Shown in pieces: positions 1 to 10,066 of a stretch of 64,000 bases of DNA. Below the pieces are notes generated by a model, which ran no database searches, had not been told where the DNA came from, and was given only the letters and a program-made list of their open reading frames with translations. Each line of letters starts with the position of its first letter. Position 1 is the first letter of the stretch. The translations under genes and the position numbers were made by a program. The stretch comes from Actinomyces sp. ZJ308 (GTDB taxonomy: Bacteria > Actinomycetota > Actinomycetes > Actinomycetales > Actinomycetaceae): contig NZ_JAAIJY010000001.1 in NCBI RefSeq assembly GCF_011752065.1, positions 181,320 to 245,319 of the forward strand, written 5' to 3'.

Positions 1-338
1 GTGCCGGTCACCATGCGCCCCAGGCTCCGCCCCCCGCTGAGGAGCTCGATGAGCAGTGGGATGACAACCGCCCAGGCGAGGGCGACCAGGGCGAGGACCG
101 CATTCATGAAAGCGGCGTTCTCACCCAGGGCCGCCTCAGGGTCTGCGCCGATGATCAGGAACCGCACCGCGGACATGGACAGGAACCCGCCCAGCAGGTA
201 GGCGGAGTAGTCGATGAGCCCCGACATGATGCGGTTGACGACCGTCGCCGGGACGACTTCCAGGGCGACGGCCTCCCCGGTGACCAGGAGCTCGCGCTCG
301 ATCATCCGCTCGGAGGATGTGGACGAATCGGTCACCAT
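1..338 (-). CDS. RDD family membrane protein (partial, C-terminus outside window)
   Basis: Reading leftward from an ATG at 338, an uninterrupted frame runs off the window edge. The visible 112 residues carry the RDD signature: an early VVNRIMSGLIDY segment (Arg then Asp in the first membrane helix) and a later GGRSLGRMVTG motif following a second hydrophobic stretch. RDD proteins are small integral membrane proteins of poorly defined transport or stress-related function. A clear AAGGAG ribosome binding site precedes the start. The SpoIIM-like gene begins divergently only 14 bp away. Family assignment is from these motifs; substrate is unknown. Confidence 0.8.
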   Translation of the reverse strand, partial: MVTDSSTSSERMIERELLVTGEAVALEVVPATVVNRIMSGLIDYSAYLLGGFLSMSAVRFLIIGADPEAALGENAAFMNAVLALVALAWAVVIPLLIELLSGGRSLGRMVTG

Positions 339-352
339 GACAAACTCCTTGC

Positions 353-1348
353 GTGGATCTTGATGCCTTCGCTGCAGCGCACCGTGATCAGTGGGAACGC
401 CTCGACGTGCTCGTGGGGCGTCGCCACCTCAGCGGTGCTGAGACCGACGAGCTCGTGTCCCTCTACCGCACCTGTGCCCGCCATCTGTCGCGGGTGCGTT
501 CGGCGGCGCCGGATCCTCAGTTGATCGCCGAGCTCTCCTCCCGGGTGGCGACGGCCCGCGGCCGCCTGACCGGGACCCGGGAGGTGCGCGCCCACTCGAT
601 GCGCCGGTTCATGTTTCAGGCAGTGCCTGCGGCCCTCTACCGGATCCGCTGGTGGACCTGCGGCGTCATGGTCGCCGAGATCGCCCTGGCGCTGGTGGTG
701 GGGGTGTGGACCCTGCACAGCCCGGAGGCCATGGCCTCCCTGGGGAGTCCCGAAAGGCTGGACGAGTACGCCCACGAGGCCTTCGAGTCCTACTACTCCA
801 CCTACTCCGCCCCCGACTTCGCCGCCCAGGTGTGGACCAACAACGCTCGGATCGCGGCTATCTGCGTGGCCAGCGGAATCACCGGAGTCCTGCCGCTCTA
901 CATGCTCTACGCCAACGCCGTCAATCTGGGACAGGCCGGGGCGGTCATGGTCGACCACGGCATGCTCAGGGTGTTCCTCTCCCTCATCTCGCCTCACGGG
1001 CTGCTGGAGCTGACGTGCATCTTCGTTGCGGGCGCCGCCGGCCTCAAGCTGTTCTGGACCATGCTGGTCCCCGGCCCCCGCAGCCGCTTCACGGCCCTGG
1101 CCACGGAGGGGCGAGCCCTCATCACGGTGGCCGTGGGCCTGACCGCCGCCCTGGCCGTGGCCGGCCTCATCGAGGCCTTCGTGACCCCGGCCCCCATTGC
1201 CTGGCCGGTCAAGATCACCATCGGAGCCGGGGCACTGGGGCTGTTGTGGGCGTACACGCTCATCCTGGGACGCTCCGCTGTCGCCGCAGGAGCCACGGGG
1301 GACCTGGAGGAGAACGAGGCCGGCTACGTCCAGCCCGAGGCCGGCTGA
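353..1348 (+). CDS. Stage II sporulation protein M (SpoIIM/DUF95) family membrane protein
   Basis: This 331-residue protein starts at GTG 353 with MDLDAFAAAHRDQWERLD, a typical N-terminus of actinobacterial SpoIIM-like proteins. A soluble helical N-terminal third (about residues 1-95) is followed by about five hydrophobic segments, including the HGLLELTCIFVAGAAGLKL stretch that is characteristic of the family. In non-sporulating actinobacteria these proteins accompany RDD, MoxR and DUF58 genes, as here, and their role is unknown. No good Shine-Dalgarno precedes the GTG, so translation may be leaderless or the start may be slightly off. The tail (EENEAGYVQPEAG) is acidic and probably cytoplasmic. 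Confidence 0.8.
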   Translation: MDLDAFAAAHRDQWERLDVLVGRRHLSGAETDELVSLYRTCARHLSRVRSAAPDPQLIAELSSRVATARGRLTGTREVRAHSMRRFMFQAVPAALYRIRWWTCGVMVAEIALALVVGVWTLHSPEAMASLGSPERLDEYAHEAFESYYSTYSAPDFAAQVWTNNARIAAICVASGITGVLPLYMLYANAVNLGQAGAVMVDHGMLRVFLSLISPHGLLELTCIFVAGAAGLKLFWTMLVPGPRSRFTALATEGRALITVAVGLTAALAVAGLIEAFVTPAPIAWPVKITIGAGALGLLWAYTLILGRSAVAAGATGDLEENEAGYVQPEAG

Positions 1349-1374
1349 GCACGGCGCCACAGGGTGCCTGAGCA

Positions 1375-2667
1375 TCACAGTCGCCCCGCCGCCTTGAGGT
1401 CCAGGTAGCAGTCGGCCAGAGCCGGGGCGAGCCCCTGGTCGGGGGCCTCGACGACCTCCACCCCGCCGCGGCGAAGACGACGGCGCACGGCGTCGACCTC
1501 CACCACGTCCTTCTCCGCCGAGGCGGCCACGTACACGGAGTCGGCGTCATCGCGTCCGGTCCGCAGCTCCTCCAGCTCGGGATCCAGCGCCGAGGCGAGA
1601 ACGACCGTGTGGTCATGGGCCAGAGCAGCCAGCGTGCGGATCATCGCCGCGTCCCCGCCGCTGCCGTCCAGGGCGGAGATGACCACCACCAGGGCCCGCT
1701 GCGAGAGCACCGTGCGTACCCGGGAGGCCAGGAGCGTCCAGTCGAGCTCGGTCAGACGCGGCTCCACATCCGTCAGCTGGTCGGCCAGTGCCGTCATGAG
1801 CACCGGTCCGGTGCTGCCCCTCACCTGGGCGCGGACGGCGTCGTCCAGGGCCAGGACGTCAACCCGGTCGCCGGCGCGAGAGGCCAGGGCGGCCAGCAGC
1901 AGGGTCGCCTCGATCTGGGCATCGAGCCGAGGAGCGTCCCCCAGGCGGGCCGCCGACAGCCGGCCCGAGTCGATGATGATGAGGACGCGCCGGTCTCGCT
2001 CCGGGCGCCAGGTTCGCACCAGGACCTCGCCCCGGCGGGCGGTGGAGCGCCAGTCGATGGAGCGCACGTCATCCCCGACGACGTACTCGCGCAGGGAGTC
2101 GAACTCGGTTCCCTCGCCGCGCACCATGACGGCGCTGCGTCCATCCATCTCCCGCAGCCGGGCCAGGCGCGAGTGCAGGTGGCGCCGGGAGCGGAAGGCA
2201 GGCAGGACCCGGACGGTGGCCGGAACCGCCAGGGAGGCCTGCCGCCCCGCGATACCCAGGGGCCCGGTGACCCTGACGGTCAGTGGTCCCGCCTCACGAT
2301 CCCCTCGGCGTTGGGGCGTGAGCACTGTGGAATGACGACGGCGCTGGGTCGGGGGGATGGTCATCCTTCCGCGCTCGTGGGTCGCTCCCGCGCTGGGGGG
2401 CCAGGCGTCACGCAGCAGGAGCCGGATCGTGCGCCGACCGGTGTTGGTGAGCGTCAGCGTCGAGGTGATCGACTCGCCCAGCCGCACCCCGTGGTCCACG
2501 GCTCGCGAGGCCCGCAGCAGACGGGGCGAGGGCGCGTAGATGATGTCGATCACGACGAGGACCAGGACGACACCGGCCCAGGCCAGCACGGTTGCCGGGC
2601 GAGGCGCGATGAGGACCAGGGCGATCCCCGGAAGCAGCGCCCACACGGCGCGCATCGTCAGGAACAT
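1375..2667 (-). CDS. DUF58 domain-containing protein
   Basis: This 430-residue protein begins with two hydrophobic segments (about residues 5-25 and 27-47). The DUF58 hallmark VGDDVRSIDWRSTARRGE lies near residue 195, with a VWA-like fold after it containing the RVLIIIDSGR strand-loop. DUF58 proteins are co-encoded with MoxR AAA ATPases and are thought to act as their envelope-linked partners. The gene is the last of a left-facing series (membrane protein, DUF4129, DUF4350, MoxR, DUF58) with short gaps or 4-bp overlaps, so co-transcription is likely. The start ATG at 2667 lies about 55 bp after the moxR stop. Confidence 0.88.
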   Translation of the reverse strand: MFLTMRAVWALLPGIALVLIAPRPATVLAWAGVVLVLVVIDIIYAPSPRLLRASRAVDHGVRLGESITSTLTLTNTGRRTIRLLLRDAWPPSAGATHERGRMTIPPTQRRRHSTVLTPQRRGDREAGPLTVRVTGPLGIAGRQASLAVPATVRVLPAFRSRRHLHSRLARLREMDGRSAVMVRGEGTEFDSLREYVVGDDVRSIDWRSTARRGEVLVRTWRPERDRRVLIIIDSGRLSAARLGDAPRLDAQIEATLLLAALASRAGDRVDVLALDDAVRAQVRGSTGPVLMTALADQLTDVEPRLTELDWTLLASRVRTVLSQRALVVVISALDGSGGDAAMIRTLAALAHDHTVVLASALDPELEELRTGRDDADSVYVAASAEKDVVEVDAVRRRLRRGGVEVVEAPDQGLAPALADCYLDLKAAGRL

Positions 2668-2722
2668 GCCACTCCTGTCGTGAGTCGGTCAGGTGATCGG
2701 ATCGGTGTTCCCGGGCCGCGTC

Positions 2723-3825
<1,103 letters not shown>

Positions 3826-3829
<4 letters not shown>

Positions 3830-5028
3830 GCGGAGTGAACCTCGCTCTCGAGTTGGTCGAGCTGAACTGCCAGGGCGGCCAGGGCCCGGTCACTGGTCGG
3901 TGGTGGACCGTAGAGAAGAGAGTCGACCGTGGCCGGGTCGATGCCTGAGGCCTGGGCGATGGCGGCCACCACATCGCGTCGTGAGCTCCCCGGGGGCAGC
4001 CCCAGGGCGGCGCCCAGACGCAGCGCGGTCCCCGAGCGCAGCGCCTCGGCCGCTCGAGGGCGGTCCGAGCCCTGGCGGTAGAGGCGTCCACGTGCCTGCG
4101 TGGTCTCGGTGGAGCGTACGACGACGGGCAGCTCCTCGCTCATGATGCGGCCGAAGCGACGCCCCTGGACGATCGCCAGAACGCCGGCCATGACGAGGAG
4201 CTGGAGAATGAGGACCGGCAGCCAGGCGGGCGTGGAGGGGGAGTTCCACACGGTGGCGGTCTCAACTCGGCTTCCGTCCAACCACAGGAGGCGGTCGTGG
4301 TGGCCCAGCGCGCGTACGCTCAGGGCTGCGTTCCCCTCCTGGGCGAGGTGCTTGTTGGTGACCGGAGCGGGGTCTGGCAGGACGCGCAGCGTGGCCCCGC
4401 TGGGCAGGGTGTCGGTGGCGTAGGCGTAACGGTCCTCGTCCACGGGGAAGCAGCCGATGGCGTCGGCGTCGCTGTGCAGCGACACCGAGGCGCGCGTGCC
4501 GGCCAGGCCCTGGGCGGCCTGGGCGTCGGTGTCGGCGCACTGCGGTTCCAGGTTGTTGGAGCCGGATGCCGCAGTGCCCTTGCTGGTCATGTCCGTCAGC
4601 CCCGCCAGCGCGTCGCTGCCGCCTCTGGCGCCGATGACGACGACGTCCCCGCCCGCCTGGGCCAGCGCCTGCCTGTCCTCCTGGCTCAGACGGTCGGCGT
4701 TGACCACGGCGATGGTGGTTCCGCTCCCGCTCGCCTTCACTGCCTCGGAGACGTTGCCGGCCTTGCTCACGGAGATCCCCTCATGGCGCAGCAGCTCGGC
4801 GACGGCCATCGTCCCCGAGTCCTTGGGGTTGTCGATGGCCAACGGAGCCTTGGAGGTGATGGGACGGGTCCACAGGGTGATGAGAACGGGGATGAGCATG
4901 AGGGCCAGGGTGATGACGACCGGGCGCCACCGGCGCCAGCGGTGGGACCAATGCGGATTCGTCACCTGGTCGGAGGCGGCATCCGTCTGGGAGGGACTCG
5001 GCGGGGACGTCTGAAGGGGCGCGCTCAT
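3826..5028 (-). CDS. DUF4350 domain-containing membrane protein
   Basis: A 400-residue protein with an N-terminal membrane segment (about residues 37-55, VVITLALMLIPVLITLW), a DUF4350 region starting with LAIDNPKDSGTMAVAELLRH, and a second membrane helix near residue 270 (WLPVLILQLLVMAGVLAIV). The C-terminal cytoplasmic part contains the arginine-rich RGRLYRQGSDR segment. DUF4350 is a periplasm-facing domain of unknown activity, routinely linked to MoxR/DUF58/DUF4129 genes. The gene overlaps both neighbours by 4 bp, indicating translational coupling. Confidence 0.85.
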
Positions 5029-5774
5029 GCGGGTGCCCCCGGGGCCGCTGCAACGGGCTCGACGACGGTCCTGTCGTGTCTGGTGGGGCGTGTCACCGTG
5101 GTCATCTGGTCGGCGAGCTCGCGCATCTGCTGGTCCTGGGAGCCGGTGGGGACCACCCGACCGTAGAGAACGGCGTCGAACAGGTGAGCCGCCTCGTACA
5201 GCGCAGGCACGACGCGGTGCTCGCCGAGGGCCTGATGCGTCAGGGTAGCGGCCTCCAGGGCCGTCATGCCCGGGTACTCGTCGATGATCCCGCGTTCGTC
5301 GAGGGAGCGGATGATGGCGCGGAATCGCTCGACGACGGCGGTGGTGAAGTCGGCCTGCTCCGCGGCCTCGTCCGCTGCCCGGGTCAGGGCGGCGGCGTCG
5401 CGGTCATCGGTGAGCACGGACAGTGACGGTGTCTCCACCCGGCGTGCCGAGGAGATCCTGGTGACCAGGAGGATCAGCAGCGCGATGACGACGGCGCCGA
5501 CGATGACGACGATCGCCGTCGACACCCAGGAGGGAACCCCGGGAACCACGCTGCCGGTATCGAGATGATCCAGGATCCAGTCCCAGAACCGGTCCCACAG
5601 GCTGGGTTGCTCGTGGTAGACGGAGCGGGAGAGCTCCTTGCGCGCGGCGCGCCTGGCCTCGTCGGCGTCCGGGGTCGCTGGGGCCTTGGCAGCGAGTGCG
5701 CCGGCGGCACCGGCCGCGTGGCGCAGGAGTCCGGGGGACCCGGTCGGAATTGCGGAGGGCAGGATGCGCACCAC
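5025..5774 (-). CDS. DUF4129 domain-containing membrane protein
   Basis: A 249-residue protein starting from tandem GTG codons at 5774-5769. The N-terminal part contains SVYHEQPSLWDRFWDWILDHL, typical of actinobacterial DUF4129 proteins, then a single membrane helix (about residues 85-108, TAIVVIVGAVVIALLILLV). The C-terminal cytoplasmic domain holds FTTAVVERFRAIIRSLDERG and PGMTALEAATLTHQ, the DUF4129 consensus region. Function is unknown, but the domain is nearly always encoded with MoxR and DUF58 genes, as in this operon. It lies 7 bp after the upstream 459-residue membrane protein gene. Confidence 0.85.
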   Translation of the reverse strand: MVRILPSAIPTGSPGLLRHAAGAAGALAAKAPATPDADEARRAARKELSRSVYHEQPSLWDRFWDWILDHLDTGSVVPGVPSWVSTAIVVIVGAVVIALLILLVTRISSARRVETPSLSVLTDDRDAAALTRAADEAAEQADFTTAVVERFRAIIRSLDERGIIDEYPGMTALEAATLTHQALGEHRVVPALYEAAHLFDAVLYGRVVPTGSQDQQMRELADQMTTVTRPTRHDRTVVEPVAAAPGAPA

Positions 5775-5781
5775 GGGCGAC

Positions 5782-7161
5782 TCACACCCCGGCGGCGCGT
5801 CGGAGCTCCACGTCCAGGCCTTCCGAGCGCATTCTCAGGTCGGTGTAGATGAGGGCACTGACGGAGGAGTCGAAGGGAAGAGTGGCGGCCCCGATGATGT
5901 TGCCGAGCAGAACCGATGCGGCCATGGTGATGATCTCGGCGTTCGGTGCCGCGATGGCGAGCGCCCCCGCCAGGATGCTTACCGGAGTCGTCGCTATCGC
6001 ACTGGTGATGAAGATGATGATGAAGGAGAGGACCCGGATGCCCATGACTCTCCAGAAGTAGCCTCGCGTGAGTGTCCAGGAGCGGGAGATCCCCTCGAAG
6101 ACGCCGATGTTTTCCAGGATGAGGGCCGCAGGAGCCAGGCTCAGCTTGCAGTACAGCGCTAAGACCGCGAGTAAGCACACCACGCCCAGCGCCAGGAGGA
6201 TCAGGATGGTCAGAAGGACGGTTCCCACGGGGTTGTCATCACTGCCGTTGCCGATGAGATTCCCCAGGGTCACCGAACCGATACCGACCCCGATCACGAC
6301 GAAGACTGCTGTCACGACGCCGAGGGTGATCTGGACGATGAGCGTCTGACCGATGAGCGCCCAGACACGCGGTCTGGTCCGTTGCCACATATCGCTCGGG
6401 GACGCCTTGCGGCCCAGGATGGTGCGTGAGACGGTCACGATGAGCAGACCGGTGAGAATCGAGGAGGCGAACATGATCAGCACGTTGTTGATGATGGACT
6501 GGGCGTATGTGCCCGCCAACCACGCCCCCTGTCTTTGAAGCTCGGCCTCGCTGAGCCCGCCCGAGGAGGAATAGGTCGATGGGGCGCCGAGCTGGTAGTA
6601 GAAGACGGCGGACACTATCGCGGAGAGGAGACCGATGATGGTCATCACCACGAGCGAGGGAACGAACATCGCCTTGGGGTTGGCTCGCAGGGACTCGAAG
6701 GCGCCGCCGAGGATCTCCCCGATGGACAGCGGTCGCAGCGGAATGATCGACGGCTTGGGAGCCAGGACCGATGTGTAGCCCCCGTACCCCGGGTACCCCG
6801 AGGCGCCGGGATCGCCGGGAGCTCCGGGGTAGGGAGCGTAGCCGGGGCCGTAGCCGGCATCGGCCGGGTTGCCAGGTCGCTGGCCGCCGTCGTACGCCCC
6901 GTAACCCGGCTGACCGCCGGGAGGCGGGCCGGGCTGGCCGACCGGTGGTGTCTGATAGCCGCCGTAACCGGGATACGGGGATCCTTGCGGCGAGCCCTGG
7001 GGGGAATAGGGGTAGGGCGAGGTGCCTGTGAACGCCCCGGCGTCGGGGGCCTGCCATCCCTCCTGGTCTCCTCCGACGCCGCCGTCACCGGCGGAGGGAG
7101 CCTCAGGGCCCGTCTCGTCGCCGCTCGGGTGGATGTTGTCCGGGTGGGAGTCGGTGCTCAT
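5782..7161 (-). CDS. Multi-pass membrane protein, glycerophosphoryl diester phosphodiesterase membrane-domain type
   Basis: A 459-residue protein. The first 130 residues are disordered and rich in Gly, Pro, Tyr and Gln, with repeated YPGYGGY/PYPGAPG-like units. From about residue 150 (LRPLSIGEILGGAFESLRAN) onward there are six hydrophobic helices. The PLSIGEILGGAF entry motif is typical of the GDPD membrane-domain/DUF7544-like proteins of actinobacteria; the catalytic GDPD domain itself is absent. It is the first gene of the left-facing operon that continues into DUF4129, DUF4350, MoxR and DUF58. Role unknown; a membrane scaffold or transporter is possible. Confidence 0.75.
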   Translation of the reverse strand: MSTDSHPDNIHPSGDETGPEAPSAGDGGVGGDQEGWQAPDAGAFTGTSPYPYSPQGSPQGSPYPGYGGYQTPPVGQPGPPPGGQPGYGAYDGGQRPGNPADAGYGPGYAPYPGAPGDPGASGYPGYGGYTSVLAPKPSIIPLRPLSIGEILGGAFESLRANPKAMFVPSLVVMTIIGLLSAIVSAVFYYQLGAPSTYSSSGGLSEAELQRQGAWLAGTYAQSIINNVLIMFASSILTGLLIVTVSRTILGRKASPSDMWQRTRPRVWALIGQTLIVQITLGVVTAVFVVIGVGIGSVTLGNLIGNGSDDNPVGTVLLTILILLALGVVCLLAVLALYCKLSLAPAALILENIGVFEGISRSWTLTRGYFWRVMGIRVLSFIIIFITSAIATTPVSILAGALAIAAPNAEIITMAASVLLGNIIGAATLPFDSSVSALIYTDLRMRSEGLDVELRRAAGV

Positions 7162-7359
7162 AAACCCATGCTGTCACGCCTCGGTGTCGCTGTGCCCTCC
7201 CCCTGGAGGAGGAAATCGTCGCGCCGGGTTGCGCGCCTCTCCCCGGGGCGTGCTCAGAGGTGCGCGAGAGCCGTCTGGAAGATCACGGTTTGGCCGCAAT
7301 AATTCCGGCTCCCTCGCGCACTTGTGCCGTTTTTTCCCGTAACTGAAGGGAATCTCTTA

Positions 7360-7375
7360 AGTTCCTGAGGGAACT
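7360..7375. promoter_or_regulatory. Inverted repeat upstream of mtrA (candidate operator)
   Basis: AGTTCC and GGAACT form perfect 6-bp arms around a TGAG spacer, 65 bp before the mtrA start. The 278-bp gap between the divergent membrane-protein gene and mtrA is less GC-rich than the surroundings. The regulator is unknown; a chance palindrome cannot be excluded. Confidence 0.35.
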
Positions 7376-7439
7376 GTGAACGCCATCTCTGTATCTCAGA
7401 TGCCCCTTGGGTCCTGGGGCTCATGCCAAGATACGGGCT

Positions 7440-8120
7440 ATGAGCACGCGCATTCTGGTCGTCGACGACGATGCATCCCTGGCCGAGATGATCGGCATCA
7501 TGCTGGAGTCGGAGAGCTACACGCCCACCCTTTGTCATGACGGGGCCAAGGCCCTGGACGCCTTCCACGAGGTCAACCCCGACCTCGTCCTTCTCGACCT
7601 CATGCTTCCGGGGCTCGACGGCGTCGAGATCTGTCGGCTCATCCGCTCCGAGTCCGACGTGCCGATCATCATGCTGACCGCGCGCACCGACACCCAGGAC
7701 GTCGTCGCGGGCCTCGAGGCCGGTGCGGATGACTATGTGACCAAGCCCTTCAAGTCCAAGGAGCTGCTGGCCCGCGTCTCCACCCGCCTGCGCCGCACCA
7801 ACCCGGGGGCGGCCGAGCACGTGCGCGCCGGGGACCTCGACATCGACGTCGCCGGTCACCAGGTCAAGCGCGGTGAGACGGTCATCGCCCTGACGCCCCT
7901 GGAGTTCGAGCTGCTGGTGACCCTGGCTCGCTCGCCGTGGAAGGTCTTCACCCGCGAGGAGCTCCTCAGTCAGGTGTGGGGCTACCAGCACCCGGCCGAC
8001 ACCCGTCTGGTCAACGTCCACGTCCAGCGCCTGCGGGCCAAGATCGAGAAGGACCCCGAGCGCCCCTCGATCGTGGTGACGGTGCGCGGTGTCGGCTACA
8101 GGGTCGGCGAATCCGCGTGA
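7440..8120 (+). CDS. mtrA: Two-component response regulator MtrA (OmpR/PhoB type)
   Basis: A 226-residue response regulator. The receiver domain (about 1-118) has the acidic pocket DDD at residues 9-11, the phosphoacceptor Asp53 in LLDLMLPG, Thr80 and Lys102 in TKPF. The winged-helix DNA-binding domain (about 130-222) ends with RLRAKIEKDPERPSIVVTVR and GVGYRVG, characteristic of OmpR/PhoB regulators. Similarity to actinobacterial MtrA and the mtrB-lpqB context fix the identity. MtrA controls cell-wall metabolism, division and osmotic-stress genes. The ATG at 7440 starts the conserved MSTRILVVDD; an in-frame GTG 33 bp upstream is less likely. No strong Shine-Dalgarno precedes it. Confidence 0.96.
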   Translation: MSTRILVVDDDASLAEMIGIMLESESYTPTLCHDGAKALDAFHEVNPDLVLLDLMLPGLDGVEICRLIRSESDVPIIMLTARTDTQDVVAGLEAGADDYVTKPFKSKELLARVSTRLRRTNPGAAEHVRAGDLDIDVAGHQVKRGETVIALTPLEFELLVTLARSPWKVFTREELLSQVWGYQHPADTRLVNVHVQRLRAKIEKDPERPSIVVTVRGVGYRVGESA

Positions 8121-8145
8121 GCGACGGCGCATCGGGCGCCCTACA

Positions 8146-10038
8146 ATGAACCCGATGCGTAATTCAGTGGGCACGTCGGTGGGATCATCGGTGGGCACTG
8201 CGGAGGAACGGGTTGTTCGGCGTCTGCCCCTGCCGGGACTGCTGCGCCGCAGCCTTGAGGTGCGCATGGTGTGCACCGCCACCGTCATCGGCCTGCTTCT
8301 CATCGTACTGCTGCTGACCTTCGTGACCGACCGGATCAGGTCGGAGGTGTTCGCCGACCAGCGCGACGTCATTCTTGCCGATGCCGCGCTGCGTGCCAGC
8401 GTCGCCCAGGCCGAGTTCGACTCCACCACCGCCGTCACCGTTGACGAGGTCTCGGCCACCGCGGAGCAGCAGGTCAACGGGGCCAAGGACTCGATCTCCT
8501 CCTCCGGCGGAGTGGGCGTCCTCATGCTGCGCAATGATGAGGAGACCTCGACAACGGTGGTCAACGACCTGGAGACCGATACCCGCCTGCGCTCCCTCAT
8601 CACTGACGAGATGTCCCAGGCGCTCGACGAGGGCGGCGCCCGCTCGCAGTACTGGCAGTCGGTGGCCGTCCCCAATGACGAGGGAGGCACCGATCCTGGG
8701 CTCATCGTGGGGACCCGGGTGAGTCTGCCCCTGGCCGGGGAGTACGACCTCTACCTCGTCTACAGCCTGGCCAGCGAGCAGCGCATCGTCTCCCTGGCCT
8801 CGCGCAACATCACCATCGGTGGCCTGGGATTCCTGGCCATTCTCATCGTCGTGGTGTGGGCCTTCACCCGGTGGGTACTCAGCCCCGTGCGGCACACCGC
8901 GCGGGCCGCCGAGCGCCTGGCCTCCGGGCTGCTGGCCGAGAGGCTGAGCATCGAGGGGGAGGACGAGATCTCCACCCTGGCCAGATCCTTCAATCATATG
9001 GCGACCTCGCTGGAGGACCAGATCGAGCGCCTGGAGTCCCTGTCCAAGGTGCAGCGCCTCTTCGTGTCCGACGTCTCCCACGAGCTGCGCACCCCGCTGG
9101 CCTCCATCCGCCTGGCCACCGAGCAGATCCAGGACGCGCGCGAGGAGATCTCCGATCCCTTCGCCCTGCGTTCCATCCAGGTGCTGTCCAGCTCGGTGGA
9201 CCGCTTCGAGACCATGCTCACCGACCTGCTGGACATCTCTCGCATCGACTCCGGCAACGTCAAGCTGCGCCTGGAGGAGGTCGACCTCGCCCAGGTGGTG
9301 GACACGGTCATCGAGACCACCCAGTTCCACTTCGACGCCACCGGCACCGAGCTGCGTCTCCACCTTCCCGAGGAGCCGGCCACGGCCGAGGTCGACGTCA
9401 CCAGGGTCGAGCGCATCATCCGCAACCTCGTGGTCAACGCGCTCGAGCACGGCGAGGGCAAGCCGCTGGACGTCACCGTCGCCGTGGACGACGACGCGGT
9501 GGCGGTACGGGTGCGCGACCACGGGATCGGCATGAGTCCCGACGTCGTCACCAAGGTCTTCGACCGCTTCTACCGCGCCGACCCCTCGCGCAAGCGGAGC
9601 CTGGGAGGAACCGGCCTGGGCCTGTCCATCGCCATGGAGGACGCCCGCCTGCACGGCGGCCGCCTGTCGGCCTGGGGGTGGCCCGCCGACGGCGCCTCCT
9701 TCCTGCTGGTTCTTCCTCGCACCCAGGGGGCCGACGGCGGCCCCGGCCGGTTGGGTGGTCCCGGCCCTCTCGATCTCGTTCCACAGGACGCACCTGCAGT
9801 GGCTCGGGCCGGCATCCCCGCCGATGAGGAGTCGCTCTTCTCCCCGGTCGGCCCGCTGGGGCCGGCCCCGGCCACGCGCCGGGCGCGCCAGAGCGTCGTC
9901 CTGGGCGACATCCCCCTGGCCGGGGAGAGTCACGACGCGGTCACCGAGGACGTCGGCCGCGTCGTCGTCGTCCTGCCCGGTCAGGAGCCGGCCACCCGCA
10001 CTCCCGAAGAGGCCGATGAGGAGGGGCGACGCCGATGA
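8146..10038 (+). CDS. mtrB: Sensor histidine kinase MtrB
   Basis: About 630 residues from ATG 8146. There is an N-terminal membrane helix (MVCTATVIGLLLIVLLLTF), an extracytoplasmic sensor loop of about 170 residues, and a second helix (GGLGFLAILIVVVWAF), followed by HAMP. The H-box VSDVSHELRTPLASIR has the phosphorylated His near residue 312. The N-box is IIRNLVVNALEHG and the G-boxes are RDHGIGMS and GGTGLGLSIA. The last 110 residues after the kinase core are a disordered acidic extension. An alternative start lies at 8155, and a GTG at 8089 would overlap mtrA. The stop overlaps the lpqB start (ATGA). Confidence 0.94.
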   Translation: MNPMRNSVGTSVGSSVGTAEERVVRRLPLPGLLRRSLEVRMVCTATVIGLLLIVLLLTFVTDRIRSEVFADQRDVILADAALRASVAQAEFDSTTAVTVDEVSATAEQQVNGAKDSISSSGGVGVLMLRNDEETSTTVVNDLETDTRLRSLITDEMSQALDEGGARSQYWQSVAVPNDEGGTDPGLIVGTRVSLPLAGEYDLYLVYSLASEQRIVSLASRNITIGGLGFLAILIVVVWAFTRWVLSPVRHTARAAERLASGLLAERLSIEGEDEISTLARSFNHMATSLEDQIERLESLSKVQRLFVSDVSHELRTPLASIRLATEQIQDAREEISDPFALRSIQVLSSSVDRFETMLTDLLDISRIDSGNVKLRLEEVDLAQVVDTVIETTQFHFDATGTELRLHLPEEPATAEVDVTRVERIIRNLVVNALEHGEGKPLDVTVAVDDDAVAVRVRDHGIGMSPDVVTKVFDRFYRADPSRKRSLGGTGLGLSIAMEDARLHGGRLSAWGWPADGASFLLVLPRTQGADGGPGRLGGPGPLDLVPQDAPAVARAGIPADEESLFSPVGPLGPAPATRRARQSVVLGDIPLAGESHDAVTEDVGRVVVVLPGQEPATRTPEEADEEGRRR

Positions 10039-10066
10039 AGCAGCCGATGAGGCAGCCGATGAGGCA
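10031..10066 (+). repeat. Three 12-bp tandem repeats across the mtrB stop / lpqB start
   Basis: Three near-identical units of GCCGATGARGCA (10031-10042, 10043-10054, 10055-10066) span the mtrB stop codon and the lpqB start. Each unit supplies an in-frame ATG, so LpqB begins MKQPMRQPMRQQ with starts possible at 10035, 10047 and 10059. A GAGGGG stretch at 10021-10026 best serves the first ATG. Confidence 0.8.

Noticed and set aside
8089..8145. Upstream GTG start for mtrB inside mtrA
   Set aside because: It adds a non-conserved Arg-rich peptide overlapping mtrA by 32 bp; ATG 8146 or 8155 is a better start.
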